NCBI GenBank assembly: GCA_033239525.1
Contig: BSYO01000003.1
Coordinates: 29,071,540-29,135,539 of the forward strand
Direction of reading: 5' to 3'
Source: Nepenthes gracilis
Taxonomy: Eukaryota > Streptophyta > Magnoliopsida > Caryophyllales > Nepenthaceae
Length of the DNA: 64,000 nucleotides
The notes under the pieces were generated by a model. It saw nothing but the letters and a program-made list of their open reading frames with translations. It was not told the DNA's origin and searched no databases. The translations under genes were made by a program, and so were the position numbers. Positions 10,701 to 24,200 of this stretch are shown piece by piece; position 1 is the first letter of the stretch, and each line of letters begins with the position of its first letter.

Positions 10701-13700
10701 TGGATAATTTTTGTTGCGGCCGTTGATGGGGAAATTGAAACTAGCTGCTTATCTACATATTTTTACTGCTTTCACAGCAAATCATTGAATGGCAGAGCCA
10801 AGGGGCTGATACAAATATTACTATTGAATAAATGTTAATTAATAAAACACAAAATAACTTGATTTTTTTATCAGAACAGACAAAACAATTCCATTATCCT
10901 CCTAAATTTAGCAATTCTGGAAATTTGTTCATGTAGTTTGAATCAATGGCATGAGCTTGTGCATGTGGCTCCTACAGTGCTTGCTGAGTCTACGAGGGAT
11001 CAGTTTGTTTTGTGTGATTGAACCTATGACCTTTAGGTCACAATGGAGAAATCCATTACGCCAATACTCACCTTCACTTCATGTGGCTTGAATCATTGAA
11101 ACATATTGACAGTCACGCCAAACTTTGGTTATTTAACTACCTTTGGAACTGTAAGGAAAACTTGAACTTCGCTTACTAAGGTGGGTGGAATAGGGGTTTG
11201 AAGATCACCTAACCTTTTCAGATAGTGTAGATAGATTTAGATAGATAACGAAAAAGACATTGGTTGGGATCATGGGACATTATTTTATACTCCTTTTGGG
11301 GTTTTCTCTTGCTGCTTCTTATCAGAGGGGGATGAAAATAAGCCATTGTAGGCTGAAGGGCTCAATGTCAAACTTCCTCGCAAGACACTAGAGTGAATTG
11401 GTCAACGACGTGCTAGTTCACAGATGGCATAAATGCATTTTGCCTTCTTATCATATGAAATCCAGGGTGGCTGTTCCTTTGATCATTGGTATGCAAAATG
11501 TCATAGCCATTTTTGAAGATGAGTTATTCTTGCTGATATGTTTTGTTGCACTTATATATATGTTTGTTCGAACTGCAAGCATAGAACTTAAGTTGTATGT
11601 TTCAGATATCATAATTAGGAACAAAAATTCCTTGAAAGCTTATATCTCTTCTTTTTTATCATTTTTTGGAAGGGGATAAGAGCTTTTAATAGTAGAGTGC
11701 CAGAGGCATACAGAGGTGGTTGAGGAGAAGAAAACAAAAACTAGGCCACAAAGTATGCATTCTCTAATCAAACGTTGTCATAAAAAGGCTTTTTCTCTTG
11801 ATGTTTCACCTTTCCCTCATCTTTAGAAACTGCAAGGAGCCAATTCCCATTTTATTATTGTGAGGTAGTGTGCTCTTTGATGCTATTTGTTTTTGTCTGA
11901 GAATTTTTTATTCGTTTAAGGCTTGACAGAATTGTAAGCTTAAGGAGGTTCAACAAAATAGAAGAATTAGATGGAGAAATGGGTTCCAGGGTGGTGCTGT
12001 TTCTCACATGATTATGGTTGATTGATTAGTTTTTTTGGCTGTTAATCATAGTCGATTGCTACTGTTAGAGCTACAGTTAATTTTGTGCATTCTCCTATTA
12101 TGTTATATCATGTGACATCCTTTATTTTGGTTTCCTTTTTCTGATATGAAGTTTCATATGCCAAATAGTGTCACTCACTTACTGATAATATATTTTTGAC
12201 ATATTTTTTCTTAGCCTTTACCACTCATTGTCACGTTTGATTTTTATAGCCTAAGATTGAGCGGTGCATCCTTGCCTATTAAGAGCTGGATGGCAACCAA
12301 ATTGACCGTCGAGCTTACTGAGGTGTGTGGGTCAATCTTAGGATGCAATACAATGAGCAAGCAATTGTGTTGATTGCGTAGAACTTGAATAAGTTGCTAA
12401 TTGAGAGCGTAAAAATATATACAAGCAATTAGTGGTAATGGGTAACAATCGGATATGAAGGAAGATTTTTTGAATTCATTCCTCTAAATGGAGGGTTTTG
12501 GGCCTTTTGGTTTTTCGCACTAGTATACGTTGAAATACCTAAACTTTTACAATGTTGTATTTAACTTTTTTTTACAATTTTAAAATTCTGACAAATTTCA
12601 CTTCAATTTATGGAAACATTATAAGGATGCGATAAAACTATATAAAAATTTACATGGCTTGGTTTGGATTTTATGATCCTCTTAAGCTATTGAAGTCATT
12701 GTTGACTTGATCTTTGTTATGGCTTTGATCATTCATTGCTTCGGTATCACACCTCTAGCAAGCACCTAGCTTCTCTCTTCTGTTTGTCTCCCCTTCTTGT
12801 TCACTACTACTACTTTGTTTTCTTCCTGGTTGATATAATCCTCCCATTCAACTATGATCTCTTCAACTTGGGGCTGCTTTATTTTGATGTTGGTCTACTA
12901 AGAAAGGTTGCATGAATGGTGTTCCGGCAAGAAGATATGACTTTATAAAGCTCACATGGAAGAGGCGGTCCTTCATCCCCTCAGGAGGATATATATTGTA
13001 TGAGGCCTTCCCCACACAAGCAAGGATTTGGACATGGTCTTTATATTTCCAAAGGAGGCGCTCATCTTTTCTGTCGTGGATCTGCATCTTCTCTTTGGGA
13101 GATTTCACTGATACAAGATCCCCACATTGAATTACACAGGCTGACTCTTTTGATATGTCCACTTCTTCCTTCAATGAGATGCTTTCTCTAGTTACACTTT
13201 GGCAATCCTTATATTGTGCTTCTATTTCCGGGCAAAGTTGTAAGCACAAGGACATTTCCCCTTTGTATGGATTGGCCACAATTTGTCAAAGAAGTGGCTA
13301 TTAATCTGTTATAATCTCAAAAGAACTCTGATTTGAAGAAAAAACATTTGAGTTAAATCAAAATTACGCAACATCAAAGATATTTCATCCAATCCTTTTG
13401 ATTGGCGCTCATAAAATCACTCATATCCTCTTCATGTAGGTCATTGAATCTCTCCATTTGACTGTCAGTTGAGGAGTGTAACTTGATAAATTAGTTTGAA
13501 GAGTTTTGAACAAAATGCTCTAATGAAGTGGCTATCTTTATTGCTCACAATGCTTTGTAGTACACCCCAATGCTTGATGACATACTTGAAGAAAAGGGTC
13601 ACTATCTCCTCCCTGAACATTTGTCGATGCTGGAACAAATGTGGCGTACTTTGAGTAGCGGTCTTATAACCACTAAGATGCATGAGTACTCCCTGACCAT

Positions 13701-16700
13701 AGGTAGCCCAATGATAAAGTTCTAGGACACACTTTCTTAGGGTCTACTAGGGATGGTGAGGGGCTTAACCTCATTGCTTTATGATGTTAGATCTTTCTGC
13801 TGGCTGTGTGATCAGCCTTCATATAACTCATTACGCCATCTTTCATCTTGGGCCAATAGTAGGCCTACTGCATTAATGTCAAGGTATGTTGCCACATTGA
13901 GTGACTAGTCTAGAGGGCGTCATAACACTCAGTCCTTGAGGTACAAAAACCTTGGTGCCCTATTATGAAGATCAATCTATTATCAACCTAGAATTTCTGA
14001 GTCTGCTTTCTTAAATCAGTTGAAGTAGTCTAATGGACATGGGATCCTTCTCTACGTTCATCTTTATGTGTTTCTTGTTGGTCATGACAATATTGATCAC
14101 CGATAGTTGGGCTACTAGAGACTTGGAATTGAGGCCTAGTCTCCAACTAAGGGCATCTACGGTCTAGTTGCTGCGTCTAGCTTTATGTTACACCTCTGAG
14201 TCTAATTTTATTAAGAACTCTAGCCACCAAGCCTTCTTTGAAATCATCTTTAGTTGCGTAAGGATGTGTCTAGTAGCAACTGTGTTAGTTTTTCGTGAAG
14301 ACAGTTGAGGAAGGAATGTCCACATTATGCCACAATGTATGATCGCTAGCAACTCTTTTTGGGTTACATAATGTTCTTTTGCCTTATTCAACTTTATGCT
14401 CTTGTATGATATTGGATGGCTTTTTTTCCACATGACCTTTTGAGAGCAAAATCTAATGCTTCAGTTGCAACTCAAAGTTCTTTCTACCTTATGGGAGGGC
14501 CAATGCATGTTCTTTCATCATTACACACTTCTATTCATTCAAGGCTATTTGACATGCATATGATCAGTCTCATTTCCTATCCTTCTTGAACAAATCTATC
14601 AAAGGTGAGTCTTTGTGTATCCTTCTATGAAGTGCCGACAATAATTAGCGAGGCCAAGGTATGAGTCCAACTTTCTCATATATGTTGGAACTTGCCAATG
14701 GAAAATTGTTTGCACCTTCTTCAAACTCATTTTGATCTAACCATGCCCCATTGCCCTAAGAGGCAAATTTCCTCTTGAACAAAAGAGCACTTCGCAGCTT
14801 AATATAAGGATTGGTTCTCCTTCAACATCTGAAGTACAAGTCTCAAATGCTTAAAGTGATCTTCAGATGAATAGCATATTACAATGTTGTCTAAGTATGC
14901 TACTACGAATCTGTTCTACTATTCATGAAATACTTTGTTCATTAACACGCAGAATGTTGTTGGAGCGTTGGCCAATTTGAAGGGTATCACAAGCCATTCA
15001 AAAGCTCTGTTCTTATAATATGTGCAGTTTTTGGCTAGTCTCATTCTATAATTCTGACTCGGTAATAACCTGACCTTAATGAGTTTAGTGAATTATTTTG
15101 CATTGCTTAGTTGATCGAGTAAATCAGAGATCAAGGGCATAGGATAATGATTGTTCACGGTCACCATCTTTAGAGCCTCATAGTTGATGCAATGATGCAG
15201 GTTGGCATCTCGTTTCTTTTGAAATGTAACAAGGGCTTCTTGAGGTGCTTTATAGGGGCAAATGAACATTGAGTTGATTAACCATCTAGTTGCTTCCAAA
15301 GCTTTTCTAATTCCAGGTTTATCTTATCTGCTTGTGCGGGATGTTTGGCCCTTGGTGTCTTTTTAATTTGGTGATGTATGCTTTCCATCTGTTGTCATTA
15401 ACTCTTCAAAACCTTTCCAGGAGGTGGCTGACTTCGGATGGCGGCATACCAACTTTGATTTCTTTAGTCACTTACAAGGTTGCTAAAAAGGTAGGCTCAC
15501 ATTTCTTTAGACTGAGTGTGGAAAGCCCATTATCCTTACCCTTTTTCTTGGACTCTGTCGGCTTTTGAGAAGAATTCTCCAGGTATAGTCTTTCACCTAT
15601 GATTAGCATTGAGATCAGGTTAAGCATGGGCACTCCCTTAATCACCTTAAAGAGGTCAATTCCCAAAATTATGTCAAAGTCATCTATAGGTAATACTATG
15701 AGGTTTAGCTTGCCATTCCATCATCCAAGTAGTACAGGCACTGACTACCCCATTGGTGGGCTTTGCCTTTGAGTAAAAGTCCATGCTGCCTCCATCTCAC
15801 TGTAGAAGCATATCCATCCAAGCTGCATCACTTTCAGCAATGAAGTTGTGAGTGGTACTCGTGCCAGTCATGGTACAGGCACTCTTTCAAGTGGACTTTA
15901 ACTTACATGAGGTCTGTGGACTTGGTGGAAGTCTTTGCACATTTCTCCATGCCATAAAGGATGTGGACATGTTAAAATTCTACTGGCTTGAAATATTTTT
16001 TTTGATAATTTTTCATGCATCTGTGAATTTTTCTATGAAGTATGATGATTTTAGACTGAATTTTTTGTTGTTATCGAAAAATTGGATACCTCATTATGAA
16101 AATTGAGGCAATTGTAAGTATATTCTTGAAAATTTTATAAATGCTTAATATGGTGTTTAAGCTCCACCGCCCCTAGGTGTCTTGCTTTGAGACTCTACAC
16201 ATCGCCTAAGTGAGCTTCCATATGATGGGAAATGAGCTCTTGGGATGTCACGAGGACGATTGAAGATCTCCATGAGGCTAGGTTCTGAGTGGACACTATC
16301 CAATGAGGGTCGAAGGTCTCGATAGTGTGGGTGAGGTTCTTGATGAGGCTTAGACCCATGATTGCATGGAAGATTGGTTTTTGTATGTCCACTCATTGGA
16401 ATAACGTTCTTAGGGTGAGAGATGAGCGGGGAGTCTTGAGTAGAGTTGCACTCACGACTCTATCAGTACAGAATGGGTAACACTAGACTGCTTAAAGATA
16501 AATGTCATGGTTGTCGAGTATGATGTTTGTCGATACCTTGGGGTTGATGCATGCATGTTGGAACGACTAAGATGCATTGTGATGCATGTTGCCTTTATGA
16601 GTGTTGGGACTACTATTGGACATGAGCCGTGAGTGCCCAAGTGTTGGGGATAATGTGTCTTAGACACAAGTGACGTACATTGGTAGGCTTGTGAATTCTC

Positions 16701-19700
16701 TTTGTAGACTAGAGCCCAAGTGCTTCATGTGATGAGGTGCTTTGAGCGTTGAGTGAGTAATGAGAACCTATCAATGGGCAAGCGTCATCTTGTTGATGAG
16801 TTTTATGTTGGGAAGTAATTAATATGCTGTGGGTACTTAACTAAGAGGTGTGGGAGCCTCAAAGTTATTGTGGACGACTTGTGACTTATTTAGGGAGGTT
16901 TTGATTTGCTAGCCTTGTGTAATTAAGTATCTAAGATGGAACTCCTAGATCATCAAGTTGAGAAAGGTTGGCTTTGGCTTATGAAAATCTTGGGGCCACA
17001 TAGTCAATTGTCAATGTGTAAAAATGGGATCATGACAAATTGCACCCATGCAAGTATGATCCACATTGTTCTCATCTTTTGTTGACTCTGGTTGACTTCC
17101 TTCTTTTGTAGCGCACCCATTTGGTTGACCTTCTTTTGTAGCTGCATTGTGCGAACACTGTACCCTTCTTATGAGGCCTGTCATAGGAAACACCTATCAG
17201 AATGCGTCTTTTTCCTTGTCGACATCTAGTGCTTTCGTTGGAGTTCTGGAAGCTTACAGGTGATGAATTCTTTTGGAAGTTACTTCTTCCATTGTTCGCT
17301 TTACTTTTAGACTTGTTGATGTTGGATGCACTCTGTGTAGGCTTCTTTAAAGGGGTATCATCATTTCCTTAATTGCACTTACCCCTCTTGTTGTCATTAT
17401 ACCTATTCTTTCGGCCATATCCTATGCTAAAGTCAAATCTTACAACTATTGTCTAAACAATTCCATTTGAGCTCACTATTGCAAATTATCAACAAAATGA
17501 AAGAGATTGTCCTTGACATACATGCCCTTGATGTCTAACATATAGGCCAAAAAAGCTTTGACTGTCTCTGTTCCCATGTGCTTGATTTGCTTCAAATTTT
17601 TCCAAGCTAGGAATTCAGTGGTCTTTAGATAAAATCGTGCCACCATTTTTCTCTTGTGCTCGTCTTACGAGTCAATGTTTAATCTTCTGTAAGCAATTTC
17701 CTCATATGTGGGGCATTGCTATAGTTTGTTGTCATTGATTAGGTACATTATTGCCATGGACACATTGGATTGCTCAGTTTGTATTTGCAGTCCAAAAATA
17801 CTGTTTTAAATCAAAGATGAAACTATCAAGCTCATTGAAATCTTGTACGCCATCATATGAAGAAGTTCTGGAGGTTTGACTCTATTGTTGCCAAAGGCCT
17901 GCCATTGCTCACGACAATATGCACTAGAAGGCTCAACTTAATGTTGAACTCGACACTTTTGCCTCTAATACTCTTATCGAATTAGGAACATTATTAGTTA
18001 GGCCATTGACCACCTCTTCGAGGGACCTCCGTTAGCTAGTGAAACTATTCCCACATCTTTCCATATTATCAAATGATTTGTCTTGGGCTTCTAGCTTGAT
18101 CACATTTCTTTGTAGAGCTTCAAAACGAGTCATTTGGTTGGATGTACCACGTGAGTTGTCTTAGTAGTCGCTGCTTGTGTTATCTCGATCTTATGGTATT
18201 AGCTTTTCCAAAACCGTGGCCTTTCTTACTGCTCAATTTTGTTAGTTTGGCGTTGATACTAGCTATCACGGTTTTATTTTTATAGCCCCAAAACTGTGCA
18301 ACTTGTACATGCCTATTTGCAGCAGATGCTAGCCAAGTTGACCATCGAGCACACTAGTGTTAGGGTTAATATTGAGACACAATTACTAGCAAGGAATAGT
18401 ATCATGTACATAGAACACAATAAAGTCACCGATTGAGAGGATAGAAACACTTGCTAGCAATTAATAACAACAATTAACAATAGATATGAAGGATGATTCT
18501 TTACTTCATTCTCTTATATACATGGTTTTGGGCTTTTTGATCTTTGGCACTAGTATGTGTTGAAATATTCTAACTTTCGCAATAGGGTATCTAATTTTTT
18601 TTTACAATGCTAAAATTTTAACTAAATTCAACTAATTCATAAAAAATACAAGAAAGCTAAAAAAATTATATAAAAATTTTCATGTCTTGGTTTGAATTCT
18701 ATCATGATGAGGCTGTCTAGTGTATAACATCCTATTTTAATAGAGACATTATGGGCACCTAATACAATTTGATAAATAGTACAACTCTGTTGATTGTAGA
18801 GATTGATAAATAGTACAACTCTGTTGATTGTAGAGATTTATCTGAAATCAACAAAAGTTCATGCATACTTTTGAAAGATGAGGAAACCGAGGGATAATAT
18901 ACATATGATCACAAGCAGACCGCATTTTATAATCCTTGGTTGGTTTGAATCTGCTTGATACGAAAGGGTCTAGGAATTGTATGTTTGCGCGTAAGTTATA
19001 CCTTGGGCCTTTGATCTGCTTATTGTTGTTTTACAAGCCTAAACGGTTTATTATTATTCCTTGGTAATTTTATATATTTTTTTGAATTGTAAGTAAATGC
19101 ATGATAGAGTACAATCTAGGCCATAGTAAAAGGACCTAAAAATAGACCTAGACCTAAAAGGCATAGTGCACAAGCTAATCAAATCATGGGGGTCTAGGGA
19201 GGGTCTGATGTAAGCAATCTTATCCATACATTGTAGATTGGCTATTTTCGTTGGTTGAATCTATAACCTTTAAGTGACAATGGAGTAACTCAACCATTGC
19301 TTTGAGGCTCGCCCTCTTATATCCGAAAAAAAACCCGAAAAGATGAAGCCATACCAAGAAATTATGACCAAAAGCAAGCAAGAAAGGAAAGCCGAAATAT
19401 TGAACCCTTCCTAGTAGCATGAAATAAATCCAGACATCAATGCTAATATCTACCTTTAAGGTTTCCTAGTGAGCTATTCTAAGGATTGACTTAAAGATTT
19501 GCAAAGTTTTCTAAGGATTGCCTAGGAAATTATTCTAAGGATTGCCTTAAAGATTTGCAAATTTTCTCCGATCCAACAGGCTGATTTCATACTTAAAAAT
19601 GAAAAGTATCCTATACATCAAGATCACTGTTTGATCTTTGGGCATTTATCATGGATTAAATGTTGGTATCAATATTTGTTGTGGCCGGATTGTATTGGCT

Positions 19701-21205
19701 TTGTTGGGCAATACATATTAGTATTGAAATTTCACTGGTCACAATTTTTTTTTCCCTGTGATCACATTAAAAGTTATGTTATAAAATTTAACCATTTTTA
19801 ATTATATATTTGCATTTTTAAAGAGTTATAGTTTATCAAAATTAAATATGATAGATATCTCTCTAGATCATTGACAATAAATTTTTGATCTATGTATTTT
19901 TATACTTCAAGTCTTCCAAAGTATGTTGATTTAAGCTTATTAAAAGATTTGAGTATATTTGAATCATGTGAATTCAGACTTCTAAGGGTGAAGTAAAGAA
20001 AAAAAGTTGGCTGATATATTGTTATATGCTATCTATATGGAGATGTAAACATTTTTTATGGTATTGGAACCTTTTGATACCGATTTCTATTAGCTAATAT
20101 TTCAAATATTGTCCAACATTTTGTTCCATGGTAAGTATGGTTTAGTGAGGAATGTCTTCTGCTAGGACTTCTTACGCCAAGAGAAGACCTTGTATTGTTT
20201 GGGGGGATGACCACATAAAAATGCGAGATTGGTTTTTCAAGTTGATGCTAGCTATTATGGGAGGTTCAAATGTGTTTGGATAAGAAGGGAACTTCAAAAT
20301 TGAATCTGGTGCCTCTCTCTCTACTGTGGAGCATAGTCTTCACTGTGCTCAAACTGAATAGATACTTGCTTGATATGGGTTTATGGAAAAGATTAGGAGG
20401 AGCATATTGTTCTTGGTCTGCTGAGTTAGTATTCCTAAGTTTTGCTGATAAGGGCTGAGCTGAATTTGTTAAGGCTGAGGCCTTGAGATCAAATTGTTTC
20501 AGGTAACTTCCTTCTTCCATCTTTGCCAAGTTTTTGAGGGTGACTCAGTGCATAAGGCTTCTTTCATTGCAGACTCTAGAGAAGGAAGAACGATTATGAA
20601 CTTGCATGATTGGGAGAAATGGATTCTCTTGGGATAGAGAGCTTCTGATCTGATTTGTATGAAGAGTTGGCAGCGGAATAAGATCACTCAGTCTGATCTG
20701 CAAATGCTTAATTTGTGGAAGGTGAAACAGAGTGGATGAGGCCTGGTACCTCATTGAGCTGTTGCCTCCCTCTAATAATTCAAGTTGATTGCCAATCCTT
20801 TTCCTTTGTTGTTTGCCCAATTTTAGATAATGTTGATAATGGCTGATCTTGAATGTTCAAAAGAGGATTTCCTTTTTCCTTATAAAGGGTTTTTAAGTGT
20901 TGGGGGTGGGAGAGAAAGGGGACTTCTCTTTCTCTTGGGATTATTAGGCAGTTGTGTGGGTTACTACTTACGGTACGTTTGGTTGTTGGAATGAAATAAG
21001 GTCGGAATAGAATAGTTATTCTAAGGAATAGAATAGGATGAGAATAGAGTTGGAATTGTTATTCTTATGTTTGATTGTTAGAATAGAATAAGGTGGGAAT
21101 CAATATTCCATTATTTAGTTTGTAAAATAGTATGAGGAATAAGGTGAGAATAGTGATAATAATAATAATAATGATAATAGTAGTAGTAATAATAATAATA
21201 AAATC

Positions 21206-21237
<32 letters not shown>

Positions 21238-24200
21238 TGTGGGAATTGTTATTCCCACATTTGTGGAAATAACAATTCCTAGAAATATTTATTTCCGATT
21301 AAATTTGTAACCAAATGGAAGAATATCTATTATCAGGGAATAGAAATTCTATTCCCATCTTATTTACTCCTACCAAACATGAGGTTGATGGTTCATGTAC
21401 CCCTTAGAAACCTATTTGTGTTCACCTTCAGCTCCATCGCATCTCTCTTGCTCTATCTCTCGCTCTCTTTCTCTTATTTTTTCTTGTGCTGATGCTGTGT
21501 ACTATACATGTAGGTTCCTAGGAACCGGTATTGGGGTTTGCATCCCCCTCCTGCTCACATTGAGGATGTTGTAGAAGATGGATTGTTGGCTATTGATAGA
21601 GCTATTTTCTTGAGAAAAGCAGGTGTTGAGACTGCTATAGATGAGGAGTTTCTTTTGAATCCTCCGACTAGAACTGACCTCTTGCAGTCAGCTTTTAAAA
21701 ACATTATCAGGTGCGTGTAACTCTATTGCCAACTTTTCTATAAATTTTTATTGTCAGTAGGATATAGGTGAATTTAGCATTCTGCTTTATGGTGACTTGT
21801 GCACAGCTGAATTTCAATTTTTTTCCCCTTTATTCCTCTTGTTGACCTTCTGTAGAACTATAAAATGGTTTGTTCGGAGAGTTTTATGTAAGCAGATGTA
21901 AAATCTTATTTGGGCTGAAATAATTTGTCTGCTTGTTTCTTGAGATATTTTTATCATTAACCGCTGTAGGCCAGTTCTTTTAATACAATTTCTATTGACT
22001 CATCCTGAATTCTACTGTGAGTGTTTATTTTAATAGGTACCTACAGGTTTCCCGTGATAAAGATCTTAGTCCCTCAGTGAGGGAGGGAGTTGACACACTG
22101 CTAATGTACCTCTATAGAAGCCTAAATTACGTTGATGAGATGGAGAAGTTGGCATCTTCTGAAAATAGTTGTATCTTGGTGTGTACTTTTCTCTTCAGTT
22201 ATTTTCGTTGCACATATTAATGAATAGTCATGGAAGGATCATATTTTTGCTGTCTGTAGCACCTTGGCTTAGAGGAGTCAATGAAAAGCTTATTATTTGT
22301 CTCAACTGGTCATATTGTTCAGTTGTCCCTAATCTTGGGCTAGTGCAAGTGGTATTTATGTTTAAGGAACCAGGTTGTCTGAGTAGTTAAAGAAGTTGAT
22401 AAGAAACTAGGTGCTCTTTAAAATGAGAACACTTAAGCTTGGGCACACCTTTATCATCAACTAAATTGCTCCAAACGTGTATTATGCAGAACTAATGTAT
22501 CTTTTAATGCTAAATTAAATAACTTCGTAGAACCTGCACCAAATTACTTGAATTGATAGAAGAAAAAAATGCATCAGCATAAAGTAGAAAAAATATTCAT
22601 TAATCGCTGTTGAAAGTGGGGTTGAACTATCTTCCAAATAAGAACTTTGTTGTAAACAGATATTTTGTTTCAGAATCTACACAGGGGGTGGACTCTGCAT
22701 TTTCTGTCCTCAGTGATGCTTAGGTCTATGAAATCCAGAGCAAACCATTCAAGATCTTCTCGCACGTGTGAGATGCAGGCTTTTGGAATTATGGAAATTA
22801 TGGACAGTGGTCGTTCATTCACATGTCGTATAAGAATATATTGTGATGTATATTCTTATATTCAAATTAATTGGTCTATGTACCAGATATTTGGTCATTA
22901 TATCGGATGATGTTTCCATGTTAGATTACAATTTGCGGAAAAATTTGTGTCCAATATGTCCATACCTATACATGTTAGCCAATATCTCTGGTATTGATAT
23001 AGCCACCGCGATACCGATACCAATATTTTATTTATCTCACATGCAGCAGCTTTGACATGGAGAGAATACTCTGATTTGTTGCTACAGTTCAGAACAAGAG
23101 TGAAGCTTCCTTTCTGAAGCTGATGGAGTTGTGGGGAAGGATAATAGCTGCATTTGCTGAACAGAATCTCTTTAGGAAAAATATCTTTTCTCTTATGGTA
23201 GCCCTTTTCAGTCCCCTTACATTACGAAACATTCATTATTGGATTAGCCAAACACTTACCATGTTTCTAGCGATTCACCTAAAGTTAAGGATTTATCAAT
23301 GGGTCAAGACATCGAGTAAAGTCTCTGGCATATCCAAAAGCAAGGTGGTTAGGTTTGTCATTGTAGTTGAACGCAATCTAACAGCAGAAGTCATTTGCTT
23401 GCCACAGATTTCATCTAGGAGTTTGCAGCCAGACTAACCATGGAGATGGAGAGAAAACTAATTCCAGGCATTCCTCATCCTTCAAGATGGTGGTGTTATT
23501 TTATTTTTGGGTGGTTTTTCATTAGTAAAATGTTGAAATGATTTGGAGGCACCATAGTAGGAAATGCTAAAGTTGAGACTGACTGCCTTAGTATAAATAT
23601 CATGGGCAATCTCTGATCAATGCCTGAAAAACAGAAAGTTGTTTCTCAGGTCTTTCCTTCATTAAATGCAGTATCATTTATCACCCCCCAATTATAATAA
23701 GAAAATATTTAAGAGAAAAAGAGGGAGGAACTTATCTTGGAATCACCTTTTTGTTGAACCATTCTCATGTCGTCAACTGTGATATTACTGGTCCTGCCTG
23801 CATCCATTGGATCCTTATCGAGCTCAAAGCAGTCAATCATGCAGCTCTTGATAATTCACGGTACAAGGAAAGCTGATTTTTCTTGCATGGTATTCAAAGT
23901 TTTGTTGAGCTGATGCCTCTTTTTTGAAATTATCAAGTATAAGACTGTGCTCCTGAGCGGTTTCCTCCTGCTAAAAGTGAAATTTTTTTAGGAATACCAG
24001 AATCCTTAATATTCTTCCAAGTTCCCAGCACAATGATTTTCAGGTCTATTTTTTACAACATTAAAATATGAAACAACAGAAAAAACCATAGAGTTCTCAC
24101 TCTGTTTTGCATCAAGTAGACCTAGGAAACCACATGCATTTTCTGTGATACCGGATTTTGTGGGCCAAAAATTGTTAAGGTGAGGGTTCTTTTTCTTTTC

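Larger units (their letters stand above)
12229..18720 (-). mobile_element. Degenerate Ty3/gypsy LTR retrotransposon in VPS3 intron 2
   Basis: About 6.5 kb, minus orientation, with diverged LTRs at both ends and an internal order matching gag-protease-RT-RNase H-integrase when read right to left. Frames are broken by many stops and frameshifts, so the copy is inactive. About 1.1 kb between the protease and gag remnants (roughly 15.87-17.0 kb) has no recognised retroelement similarity and may be a nested insertion. No clear target-site duplication was found. Confidence 0.85.
10415..21513 (+). other. VPS3 intron 2 (11.1 kb)
   Basis: The largest intron. It holds a tRNA-like SINE head at 11016-11073, a degenerate Ty3/gypsy element at about 12.2-18.7 kb, a perfect 34-bp tandem repeat beside its right LTR, a second SINE-like head at 19255-19314, and a Tourist-like MITE at about 21.0-21.4 kb. 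The remaining stretches (10.4-12.2 kb, 18.9-20.9 kb) show no recognised feature apart from a diverged local duplication at 19473-19566. Confidence 0.9.

Noticed and set aside
16157..16667. Minus-strand open frames as a possible gene
   Set aside because: No recognisable motif; they fall inside the gypsy element interval and are short and overlapping in several frames.
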